This document shows, piece after piece, positions 10,116 through 19,615 of a stretch of 44,182 bases of DNA. Positions within the stretch are counted from its first letter, which is position 1. The number at the start of each line of letters is the position of its first letter. The notes beneath the pieces were generated by a model, which was not told the DNA's origin, did not search any database, and worked only from the letters and a program-made list of their open reading frames with translations. A program made the position numbers and the translations under genes. The DNA is taken from the NCBI GenBank assembly GCA_003427395.1, contig BFEA01000405.1:18406-62587 (forward strand), in the 5' to 3' direction. Source of the stretch: Chara braunii (taxonomy: Eukaryota > Streptophyta > Charophyceae > Charales > Characeae).

Positions 10116-10221
10116 ATTTCAACTTTGCCCCTGGTGGATAGAGGAGCGAGATCGGCAGTAGTTTTTTTTTTTTTTAAGCTATATTCTTCTCTCAATTTCA
10201 CCTCACACTATCTACCTACCA

Positions 10222-10740
10222 CTACTCCTAGAGGCTCGCCACACAGGCTGTCGAATGTCCCAATTTTTCGACAGGTGTCAGTAATTTTTCGACAGCCCGG
10301 CCCTCAACAATTTTGCCCCCTATCGCCACACAGCCTGTACAGAGGCGAAATTGTCGAAAGCATGCAAGTCTACACCGCCTTTCTACAGGTGCTGTGTGGC
10401 GAAGGCGGTCGCCTGTGGGGAGTTGGTACATGGATGAATTTGTGTGCCCAAGCCGACCAGATGCGGACACCGTTTTCGACAGCAACTGTTGACCACATAA
10501 GGACAAACAGGCCACGGCTGTCCGTGACGACGCAAATTNGAACACAATTTTCGAAAGCCCGGTGGGGCACTGTCGAATTNCCATCACCTGCAGGCGGGAG
10601 GAAACNGTTGCTGGAGGGCGNCTGTCGAAAGGACCATTCTGACACCTNTNGAAAGTTTCTTNAGACGCAATTCTTCGAAAGTCTGTGTGGCNATNCAAAA
10701 TTGTCGAAAACCCGGTTTTCGACAGCCTGTGTGGCGAGCC
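10222..10740. repeat. Dispersed GCCACACAG / TGTCGAAA word family
   Basis: The words GCCACACA or its inverse complement TGTGTGGCGA, and TTTTCGACAG or its inverse complement CTGTCGAAA, recur about ten times in mixed orientation. At 10710-10735 CGAAAACCCGGTTTTCG is a palindrome followed by GTGTGGCGAGCC. The same pairing of a palindromic word with GTGTGGCGAGG occurs at 5501-5999, 6405-6505 and 43662-43684, so this is one modular family with variable palindromes. Long ORFs across it are not recognisable proteins. Confidence 0.6.
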
Positions 10741-10942
10741 TCCTAATTGTAGGCATACGAGGAACCCCGCAGCAGCCAGAACCGTGTTCATGAGAGAACA
10801 TGCGGGGGCTGCTCCCGACCTGCAGGTGGGCGATACCGGCCAGGGGACAACGGATAGCATCAGGGACCATGCCAACAGGACCAATCCCTGTGCCTCCCCT
10901 CAGGTCCCCTCCCCTACGAACATCCGCAGACTCTGCTCAAAT

Positions 10943-10979
10943 CCGATCGGGGGGATAGACCACTAGATCCCCCGATCGG
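10943..10979. other. 11-bp perfect hairpin
   Basis: CCGATCGGGGG at 10943-10953 is exactly complementary to CCCCCGATCGG at 10969-10979 with a 15-nt loop. It is followed by three copies of a CGGCAGTAGTA/CTCCACTACTC repeat up to about 11105. No transcription unit was found next to it, so a terminator role is not supported. Confidence 0.5.
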
Positions 10980-11165
10980 CAGTAGTATTCTCACTCCACT
11001 ACTCACGACGTGCAGAAAAGACAAAAAAGAGGAAACTCAGCAGTAGTATTCTCACTCCACTACTCGCGGCAGTAGTACTCTCAGGGCCTCGCTCCACTAC
11101 TCAACACGTGGAGAAAAAAACAAAAAAGTGGAGTTGGTTTCTTTTTTGAGCAGAACTTCTTCTTG

Positions 11166-11260
11166 TCTTTTTTTTTTTTTTTTTTTTAAGAATTGCAAAT
11201 CTTTATAAAAGTCGGGAACCGGGCCCAGCATCCCTTACAAAATTAGGTGAGGGCCCTTAC
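11166..11260 (-). mobile_element. Poly(A)-tailed SINE-like copy
   Basis: On the minus strand GGGATGCTGGGCCCGGTT (near 11215-11232) matches, with two or three changes, the box at 9509, then TTTATAAAGATTTGCAA leads into a 20-base A tail (T run at 11168-11187). Just to its right ACAAAATTAGGTG is repeated twice. Same family as the copy at 9503-9632. Confidence 0.5.
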
Positions 11261-11463
11261 AAAATTAGGTGGGGCCCTCACGGGCAAGGCATCACCGGCC
11301 CAGCACATCAAGGGCACCACTAGATTTCACCCCACAGTCAACACCACAACAACTCCACAGCCCCTACCACTGAAAAATCAACGAAAATTATCAGCAAAAT
11401 CTAAGTTCATGACCAATAAACTCTAATCACAACAGTAGTGACAACCCTAATTAACGACCCTTC

Positions 11464-11553
11464 ATTTTTTTCTATTTTCTTTTTACAAGGAAAAAAGCTC
11501 CATCTATTAGTGGGGAGCAGCACCTGCTGGAAACCGGGTCCAGCGTCCCAATC
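11464..11553 (-). mobile_element. SINE-like copy with GGGACGCTGGACCCGG box
   Basis: On the minus strand GGGACGCTGGACCCGGTT and the following TCCAGCA (about 11526-11550) are identical to 9509-9533. The body after that box differs and ends in an A-rich but interrupted tail toward 11464. It supports the family call for the other copies. Confidence 0.45.
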
Positions 11554-11770
11554 ATGAAAAGAAAACCATACGCAAAAGGCTATCAAAACCACAGAAAGGA
11601 ACCAGCGGTCAGCGCTACCTGATGATGACATTGTCCTCTATTCATCCAGAGTTACTACCAACCCCTGCAAATCTGCTCTGCCACCCGCGCGGCAGGGGTC
11701 TGTGCCCACAGGCCCCAAACTGCTGATAGAGACCCCGCAAACCGACCCACCTCCTCACGATTCAAAGCTG

Positions 11771-12775
11771 TGTCGAGCACATCGGTCCGGCATCACTCAG
11801 AGGTAGCGCGGGACCCTCCCGGCCGCGTCACGCAGGAGTCAGAGTACACATCCCGTTGTGGCACATACACGGAGCGTCCATAAGCCGCTCTGGCCGGGTG
11901 CGCCAGCCATACCTCTCGCAAGCCCCTACGATAGGACAGGGCCTAAGCAAGGCACGACTACCTCCACCTTACGGGAGCTGTCACCTCCCTTCGGTGGGCG
12001 TATCCCCGCCGAGCTACCAGTCCACAATACGAATGCTGATCAGTTGCAATCGCAGAGGTGGACCAGCCGAGGGCGTTTCTTGTTCGCTGTAGCATAAGGG
12101 GTACGCGCGGTACTACGCCTCTATCGGACCCAGACGCGAACCGACATCTTGGGGGGCTGAGGTCCCAAGCGCGGCTCGTCGCCGGTCGACTAGGACGTAT
12201 CCCACACGCCACGCGCATACTACTATAGGGTACATAAAAGTAAGGCACACGCACACACGCACACGAGTATTAAACGACGCAAAGGACGTACAACGCGACA
12301 CCCTCCTAGTCCCTTAGTATCCATCCCATAGCTTCCTGGTGCGGGAATCGGTTGAGCGTCGTGCGCGAGACTTAATATAAAGTCGCGCGGGTGTATGCCT
12401 TCTCGTATCGGCTAGCAATGCCAACACACACAAGCAGTCGCGAAGATGGCGTACTATGCAGTGCCCATAATCGAGCGGTCCCTCGTGGATCCGAGTACTG
12501 CTTATGACATTCACGTGTCAGACTCGAAATATCTTGAAGGTTCCGCCTCTCACAACATTGCACGGCTGAAGGACTAGCCGTGCGGCCGCCGCGGCACGTC
12601 CGGCTTTCGGCCCGAGTGCCCTGGCGGTCAAGGCAAATAGGCTTTACCCGAGGGGGGTCCCCTTCAGTGCAGGGCCTAGGGCTTGGGATGTCCTGGACAA
12701 GGACCTTGAATTCCGGCCCAGGACCAACGTCCGACTAGCAATCTTCAAGAAGCACTTATATAAGTAATGGGGTCA
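11771..12775 (-). mobile_element. LTR (left, 3' LTR) of the large tandem LTR element
   Basis: The left edge is exact: similarity between the two large copies begins at TGTCGAGC (11771 and 25961) and nothing to the left matches. At 25961 this edge sits two bases from a primer-binding site, so it is the 3' end of the LTR on the minus strand. The other end is inferred at 12775, where ...GGTCA is followed on the plus strand by TCCTTTCTCT, a polypyrimidine run that would be the polypurine tract on the minus strand. That gives about 1005 bp with TG...CA ends. A strong hairpin GCACGGCT-8 nt-AGCCGTGC lies at 12560-12583. A 43-codon plus-strand ORF (12446-12577) is kept in both copies but is not recognised. 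The right boundary is uncertain. Confidence 0.6.
12570..12767 (+). pseudogene. Possible LINE reverse-transcriptase C-terminal tail
   Basis: A 65-codon open frame with no ATG, opened by a TGA at 12567-12569 and ended by TAA at 12765-12767, ends with the pattern PF-S-x-G-PRAWDVLDKDLE-x-RPRTNV-x-x-x-IFKKHLYK. This resembles the very C-terminus of many non-LTR retrotransposon ORF2 proteins (FS...PR-x-W-N-x-LP...FK-x-x-L). The copy at 26760-26957 keeps the frame with two or three substitutions. It runs opposite to the LTR element and lies within the predicted LTR, so it may be an old captured LINE end. The match is short and could be chance; no other LINE domain is adjacent. Confidence 0.3.
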
Positions 12776-12786
12776 TCCTTTCTCTA
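12776..12786 (-). other. Candidate polypurine tract of the large LTR element
   Basis: TCCTTTCTCTA on the plus strand, i.e. a purine run AGAGAAAGGA on the minus strand, directly precedes the inferred LTR start TGACC. It is the only good polypurine tract next to a CA end in this area, but it is short and the assignment depends on the LTR boundary. Confidence 0.35.
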
Positions 12787-13208
12787 CTAGCCCAACCCCT
12801 GATTAACTCCTTAGCACGCGGGNCCTTTTAGGCCACACAAGTACCCTACATAGGTACGCATACATACGTATATACACACATATATACTCATATGGGAATG
12901 AACGGGTGACGATCACATCTCACAATCAAAGTGGGTCTCCTCATGCACATATATAGACCCGCAGGGCAGTCCAATCCAATAATCCAGGTCACAGAACATA
13001 CCTGCAATCACAGCCAATAGTCAAGAAGAAGTCCATACACTACACGGAGTCAACTCCAACCAATCTCCATGCTCATACCCTTCGCCTCATCCATGCAAGC
13101 CCCAACCTCCAGCCAACCAACCTTAAGTAAATACTCAGTACCTTTGTTAAATGGCCATTCAAGAAAAGTCCGGGTGAAACCTTAACAAAACAGAAAAGAC
13201 CACCGGGG

Positions 13209-13337
13209 CTAAAGCCTCTTTAGGTTGAGTAAGGAGAGTGGGTTAAGGTTGAGTCATAAACCGACGAGTCGGCAACCGACATGTTATCTGTGATAACATT
13301 AGGTGATCCTTGTAGGATCACGTTGGACCTAGTCCAA
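13209..13337. other. Run of tight hairpins
   Basis: Five perfect stem-loops with loops of 2 to 5 nt occur within 130 bp: CTAAAG-cct-CTTTAG (13209-13223), CCGAC-ga-GTCGG (13261-13272), ATGTTATC-tgt-GATAACAT (13281-13299), GTGATCC-ttgta-GGATCAC (13303-13321) and TTGGAC-cta-GTCCAA (13323-13337). The last four follow one another almost without gaps. They lie in the non-coding interior of the large LTR element, upstream of the two repeat arrays, and are identical in the second copy at 27399-27527. A structured RNA segment is the natural reading; its role is unknown. Confidence 0.65.
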
Positions 13338-13548
13338 GTCTTGAATCAATCGACCAAGGCGACCTGTAACACAAGACAAGTCAGTCTCAAGCTAAGTTTA
13401 TACGTTCAGAGAGAGTAATCTCCATATCCTCACCTTACTGAAGTTATCATATCTAACTAAGTCTAAGTCTACCTCTAGATAGCACTCCGCAAAAGGTGGA
13501 TGTCGTCATAACCTCCCCTACATAGGTCGCCACCTGTCCAAATATATT

Positions 13549-14090
13549 CTAACTCCTCTAAATTAGGAAAATTTCGGCAGCGCTTCCCGTAGAAAAAGTG
13601 ATATCGCAGAAAATATACTAGTCCAAAAGTCCGATTTTTGGCTTCCAGAAGGCCAAAATTTATCTAACTCCCTGACCTAGCAAAAATTTGGGTAGCACTC
13701 CCTTCAGGGAGGAAGGCTTTCCATATTCATACTAAGTCACAATTGAACTTAAACATAAAGTACAAGTTCTGTCAAATAGAATCTCAACCAACTCCTTAGA
13801 TTTGTTGAAATTTCGGCAGCGCTTCCCGTAGAGAAAGTGCTAGTCCAAGATATATACAACGCTATGTTTGGAATCTAAAAGTGACTTTGATTCTTCAGGG
13901 CCCAATTTTGGCTAACTCCCTTACTTAGTAAAATTTTGGGCAGCACCTCCTTTAGAAAAGGAGGTTCCCTAGATTCTTACTAGGTCAAAAAGTCATCAAG
14001 GCCGGATCCTGAAAGAGTCAAAGTTTTGACTAACTCCTTGATTTTGTAGAAATTTCAGCAGCACGTCCCGTAGAGAAAGTGGCTTACCAA
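13549..14090. repeat. Tandem array, ~120-bp unit with TTTCGGCAG hairpin module
   Basis: Five units start with CTAACTCC or CCAACTCC at 13549, 13664, 13788, 13912 and about 14029 (spacing 115-124 bp). Each continues with a TT-x-GT-rich stretch, then AAATTTCGGCAGC or a variant, then a small hairpin. A sixth partial start lies near 14183. The hairpin stems differ: CGCTT/AAGTG in units 1 and 3 (7 bp in unit 3), CTCCCT/AGGGAG in unit 2, ACCTCCTT/AAGGAGGT in unit 4; unit 5 is weak. The rest of each unit is poorly conserved. No coding frame. The identical array is at 27739-28280. Confidence 0.75.
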
Positions 14091-14393
14091 GATTTATACA
14101 AGACCAAGTACAAATCAAAAGATCCCAAACAATGCAGAAATTTATCTAACTAAGAAAAACAAGCCCAAAAAATGCAGGAATTGACTCTAACTCCTATAGC
14201 TCTAGCACTTGGCGAGCAACTACAACAACTACCTATCAAATTCAAACTCGGACTAAGAAAAGGCATCACTCAGTCACATGCAGGCCAAACCACAGACATG
14301 CACTCTCTCACCATCCCCAAGTTACCTTTAGCAACCAATAGTTCGTAGTCTTTCAATGATTTATCCCTTATACCCAGCTGACATAGGGCATAA

Positions 14394-15115
14394 GGCTAAA
14401 TCACCCAAACTTATGGAACATGTGTAGCCCAGCCAAGAAGTATACATAAACACAGGGCACAACAACTTTTCTCTTCTTTGGACATATGACTAGGCCATCC
14501 TAGTCGCCCTGAACTGTTTAAGTATCCAAGGTTTATATAATTGTCTGTACTTAGTCTTTTGAGGTAGCATATAGCTGAGTCGATCATCTTCATCTCAAGA
14601 CTCAGCCCACCCCTTCGTACCACAAGTTTATTCTTAGTTAAGTACTCTCTTCAGTTGGTGATAAGCTATAGTCAGGCCACCCAAACTTATGGAACCCTGC
14701 CTGACTAGCATATTCATAGATAGTATAATAGTAAAGTATATCAAAGTTATAGCCTTCCGGTTCTAGCATGTGCGAGGCGTTGGACCAAGACCACCCAAAC
14801 TTATGGAACATGTCTTGGTCCTCAGCCTGGTTTATTTCTCTCAGACCAAAGCAGGAAGAGGTAGAGCCACCCAAACTTATGAGACATGCTCACCTCCTCG
14901 TTCACAAACCAAAGAAACTGTCAAAAACCCCAAATAAACAAGGTCGCCAGACTACCCAAACTTATGGATTTGACTGGCTCCTGAAAAAGCAATCACGTTC
15001 AGCCCTCATAACTCAGAGCAACCAGACCACCCAAACTTATGGGACATGTCTGGTCCCCAAGCAATACAAAGTAAACATAGCACTGGGGCTTCCCAAACTT
15101 ATGGAACTGGCCCAG
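14394..15115. repeat. Array of seven hairpins with an invariant loop and different stems
   Basis: The 12-mer CCCAAACTTATG occurs seven times, each inside a loop of about 20 nt closed by a stem of different sequence: GGCTA/TAGCC (14394-14429), TAGTCAGGC/GCCTGACTA (14669-14707), GGACCAAGAC/GTCTTGGTCC (14782-14821), GAGGTaGAGC/GCTCACCTC (14858-14896), GCCAG/CTGGC (14946-14978), ACCAGAC/GTCTGGT (15021-15054) and CTGGGgC/GCCCAG (15083-15115). Two further hairpins without the loop motif lie between the first two: GACTAGG-ccat-CCTAGTC (14488-14505) and GCTGAGTC/GACTCAGC (14574-14606). Spacing is irregular (66 to 275 bp), so this is not an ordinary tandem repeat. The copy at 28584-29305 is identical. 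Function unknown. Confidence 0.85.
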
Positions 15116-15599
15116 CCTTTTGTTGACCCAGTCAAACTTCAGGCAATACTGTCTTTTTCCCACAATCTGCTTTCAAACAATCAAAGAAGTTGAAACTTAA
15201 CTTTATACATGTGTTCTTTTACTTGGTCTGGTTACCTCCTGAATAGAAAACAGAAACCATAGGGACATGCATGCATACATCAATCAAACCATAAGAGGAT
15301 ATGCAAGTATGGGTGTAGTGGGGGTATACAGATAGAAAGAAGTTACCTGGTGGTTCCCTGCCTCCTGAACCTCGCCTAGGTTCCGGCAGAGCTCCCGCAA
15401 TCGCTGGGCTGACTCCCCACAGAGTTTTGATGCGGTCCTACGGGTTGCAATCCCGCCTGCCGCCTTCCTCTCGTAACCAATAGACTTGACTTAGACTGAG
15501 AAAGATAGAAGTGGAAATATTCAGTCTCTCGAGATACAGGGGAGGGCCAACTCAACTCACAATGAGAGGGCCTTGAAGTCTGGACGCGCCTGAGGGCCC

Positions 15600-17460
15600 C
15601 GCAATGANGGCCAAATCACACAGCTGCTGGTCAAANTGNCGGCNACCGNCANTNTGACAAAGCCTCGAGNCGCAAGNATAACCCCCTTNACANTCTGGGA
15701 TAGTTCAATAGTGGCAAGTAATAGTATGTAGTANCTAACAGCGGCAGTCCGCGCGCTGCAGCANCTCTNAGCAGTTTGTAGCGGTGGCCNGTNCACAGNN
15801 NGCAGCGGTATGCAACAACATGCAATAACCAGTAACCNGCAGCAACAGCAACCAGCAACGGNTGCAGCANTCCTCTNTACTACCGTCTNTAGACAACCCT
15901 GCAATGTCCGGATACGNCAGTCNTACAACANGNTTCGAGCATGCTACACAGCCTAGCCCAGCCTGCCGCANCCCTGCTGTAAANAANAACAACTATGGTA
16001 CACTGCCGCANCAGTCCCACAACAGACCAATAAGNGCTCCACCAATCCANAGTCCGCAACTNCAGNCTCTTTNAAAAACANTACTNATATAGCCACTCGC
16101 AGCAGCGGNATNTGGCAGGCACAGTACGTCTGTNAANTGTGCAGTCTTGTCACTTCGCAGCGCCCNGCGGCTCCTCCAAGTCACCGCACTAGCCCTCGGT
16201 ATAGCGCTCGCTCATTCCTCTGANTGCACCGCCGCGTGCAGNTAGTGTACAGCATGGCGCACAACGAAAATCATCCACGNGAGTACANCACAGTACGGGG
16301 TGCGCAACAAGGTGGCACCNTAGCAGCAAGCTGCAGCAGTACACAGTNTTACCNAGCGTTACACANCGGTTATGCCCAACCGCCAGGGTCAACAGTACTT
16401 TCGTCATCCGCCTGGTCCGCGATCCGAGGCACACCCGTCAACATTATAGCNNCAATAGCCCACCGGCCATGCGACAGTAATGATTAGTGCCACCATGCAG
16501 AAACATCATCAACGCTCTATACGGCGGCAGCGCACAACCAGGAACTTCAGCTACACCCGAATATGGGCAGTGCAGCAAGCTGATACCGCAGAGGCTCACT
16601 AAACGCCCATCAGAACATAATCTACAGTAGTGGCTTGCTAAGAGAGCTCCGTAGTGACCCAACCACTGCAGTAGTGGCCAGCTCCTGCCAGATACCCTTC
16701 AGGTCCACAGCAACGATCCTGCAATAACAACCGTTCTCGTTGTGCAAGCCCCGGTCTGCCTTAGTACTGGCCACAACTATTACCTCAGTTTTTGCAGCCA
16801 CACTGAGAATTGCCAAACCGCAACCAACCCTCTTCCAACTTCCTTCAGTCGTCCGTCGCAATTCGCAGTTTTGGCCTCACCCACAGATAAACAACAGTGA
16901 TCCTGAAGTACATGCCACTGTCAACCATGTGATAGCCGCATATACAGCTGCAATGGCTTTCCCACTGCTGCTGCTGCGTTACAGCTGCGGTGGCCAGTTC
17001 ATCCCCAATATGCCCCCAACTATGTCCAATAATACAAGAAAAGAAACCCCACTCTACCTCCCTTGCAAGATGCCATTACGCCGCCCAGAAAGCCTGTGCC
17101 CGAATAAAGCCCACCCCTCGCGCTTTATCCGAAATTCCGACACAACCCCGTAAAAGTTTTGGTCGGAGTACTGTACTCACATCGCTTGTGCGTAGCTCAA
17201 GTACCCCAGCCACGCACAGCCGTGGGGTACAGCACAGGCTTGGTAACACATCTTATCACGGCCGCAAGGTGCTGTGCACAACAAGGAGCAAAACGTCCCG
17301 GCGACCTGACGAGACCCAGTAGATGCAGCACTCCAAGGAACAGCAGCAGGCTGAGGTACCGTATCATCACACAACATCTATACAAGGCAGCAGCAGCGGT
17401 CAGCAAGGCGTAGCAGGCTGCTCAGAAAGTGTGCCCGACACACTGTTGTTCACCGTGAGT
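15600..17460. other. CAG-rich non-coding interior with many ambiguous bases
   Basis: No gene, RNA or element recognised. The sequence is rich in GCAGCA and GCAGT words and carries dozens of N between 15607 and 16452. The corresponding stretch of the second copy (29797-31440) has N at the same positions plus more. ORFs with many unknown residues here are not credible. Confidence 0.6.
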
Positions 17461-18077
17461 ATGCAATCCGCTGTTTGGTAAGGAGATAGTTATAACACAT
17501 AGAGGCTACAATACTCGGCAGCGGCTCCATCACGGCGGCTTAATACCACAGCAGGACAAATCTACCTATAGCAATCACTGTTTCCCAGACCAACTGTGCT
17601 GATCACAACGGTCTGACTCTTAGTAACTAGTAGCGGAAGGTGCAGGTGGAGACACACCCCATCAGTGGCCCAAGATCAGTAACAGTTAGAGTTTATACGC
17701 AGCAAGTGCTCGGGGAAACACTAGTCTGCCTGGAGCATAAGTCATGTCCTCGATGGGGGGGAGACCCCTATCATTCTTCTGGCGCAGCTAACCCAGTTGA
17801 CTAGGCAACAAGCGGACCCCAACGGTAGCAATTCAAACAGCCATGCCACCAAATAGACTTCAGGCTGCTACCGCAAGATGTTATAGCCCAGTGAGCTGGT
17901 TTGAACACACTCACCTTTTCCTCACTTGGACTTCCTTTCTTGTCTGCCCTTCTACCTCGCCCTCCTCTCAGCTTCACTCTGACCCCATCTTTCCCAATCA
18001 CCGTCCCTCTCAGCCCTTCCTCACCTCTCTCTCCCTCTCTCTCCTTCTCTCTCCCTCTTTGTCTTTCTCTCTCTCTC

Positions 18078-18475
18078 CCTAAAATGATCAAGCTATAAAC
18101 GGGAAATAGGAGAGATGGAAGACTTTCAAGATCCCAATGGAAGAAATTCGAAAAATTAAGCCAGCTAGACTGAGAAAAGTACACTACCTAACAGTTCCGG
18201 AGGAACGGGGAAAAAAGTGTGGAACAAGACGGACCTAAAAAACAAGGAAAAGGACCACATGAATGGGTTTACACATACAGACACATCTCCATGCCGTGTC
18301 CATGCATGAGACAAGGAGGAAGAGGGATAACGAACACACCCCACCTCTCCTATTCCACTACCCAAAGCACCTGGTCGATAGCCCGACCAGGTTCCTGCAC
18401 TCTAACCCACATCTATTTGGGTATACAAACGCTGAAGGCGCAAGAGGGCACCTGCTATGGCTGAAGGGTCTCGTN

Positions 18476-18539
<64 letters not shown>

Positions 18540-18933
18540 AAAATGATCAAGCTATAAACGGGAAATAGGAGAGATGGAAAACTTTCAAGATCCCAATGGA
18601 AGAAATTCGGAAAATTAAGCTAGCTAGACTTAGAAAAGTACACTACCTAACAGTTCCGGAGGAACGGGGAAAAAAGTGTGGAACAAGAAGGACATAAAAA
18701 ACAAGTAAGAGGACCACATGAATGGGTTCACACATGCGGACACATCTCCATGCCGTGTCCATGCATGAGACAAGGAGGAAGAGGGATAACGAACACACCC
18801 CACCTCTCCTATTCCACTACCCAAAGCACCTGGTCGATAGCCCGATTAGGTTCCTGCACTCTAACCCACATCTATGTGGGTATACAAACGCTGAAGGCGC
18901 AAGAGGGCACCTGCTATGGCTGAAGGGTCTCGT
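18078..18933. repeat. 459-bp tandem duplication with TC microsatellite
   Basis: The block starting CCCTAAAATGATCAAGC at 18078 recurs at 18537 (period 459 bp). The two blocks, 18078-18474 and 18537-18933, differ at roughly 3 to 5 percent of positions. Each is preceded by a TC-rich tract; the one before the second block is a pure (TC)n at 18476-18536. In the second large copy only one block is visible (from about 32486) because the other falls in the 900-base gap. Confidence 0.85.
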
Positions 18934-19615
18934 GAAGCCGGTAGCGTGGTAAAAAACGATGGGGGGTAGTGACCGCTGCTACTGTGAAGAACTGGATCAC
19001 CACGTTTACAAGAGAAGACTCCCTGCTTGCTGAGAGGGCGGACAATACGGCCAAGTGGGAAGAGCGGCGTTTCCACGCTCGAGGTGATGAAGAGCCACAA
19101 CGGGCGGGATGGTGATGGTTATCGTCGGGCGTGACTTGAGCGACCCAACGAGGATACACCCAACGACTTCAATTTGCGGTTTTGGTGGTGAATCCTCCGC
19201 TAGAACATGGAAAGATGTATTGCTTTCCAGTCATGCATGCTAAAAGATAAAGAATCTACACCCATCTATACGATGAGCGGAATCGAAGTGAACCTTGTGC
19301 TAGGAAGCAGATAGATACATTTCGTTTTGCAACGTGCAGTCCTCACTACCGAACCTGGCCAGCCCCATGCTCAAACACGAGATCTGATGCTGCCATCAGA
19401 TTCGCCATGCCTCCAAACCCTCAATAGCAACTTAAATCACCAAAATCGGCCAAGAAATGGCCGACTTATGTCACTTTCATTCCCTAATCTTCTCCCCTCC
19501 GCCATAGCCCCGCGCACCTGTTTTTTCTAACAGCTCACATTCTACTTATTAATCCTCAATTCTATCACTGCCAACGAACTCGCCCTGCCAAAAAGCCCTG
19601 GTTGAGCACCCTCAC

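Noticed and set aside
10943-10979. Rho-independent terminator
   Set aside because: Eukaryotic context and no gene upstream; it is just a perfect inverted repeat next to a small tandem repeat.
14394-15115. CRISPR array interpretation of the repeated CCCAAACTTATG motif
   Set aside because: Spacing is irregular (66 to 275 bp), the conserved part is a hairpin loop rather than a repeat with fixed-length spacers, no cas genes are present and the context is eukaryotic.
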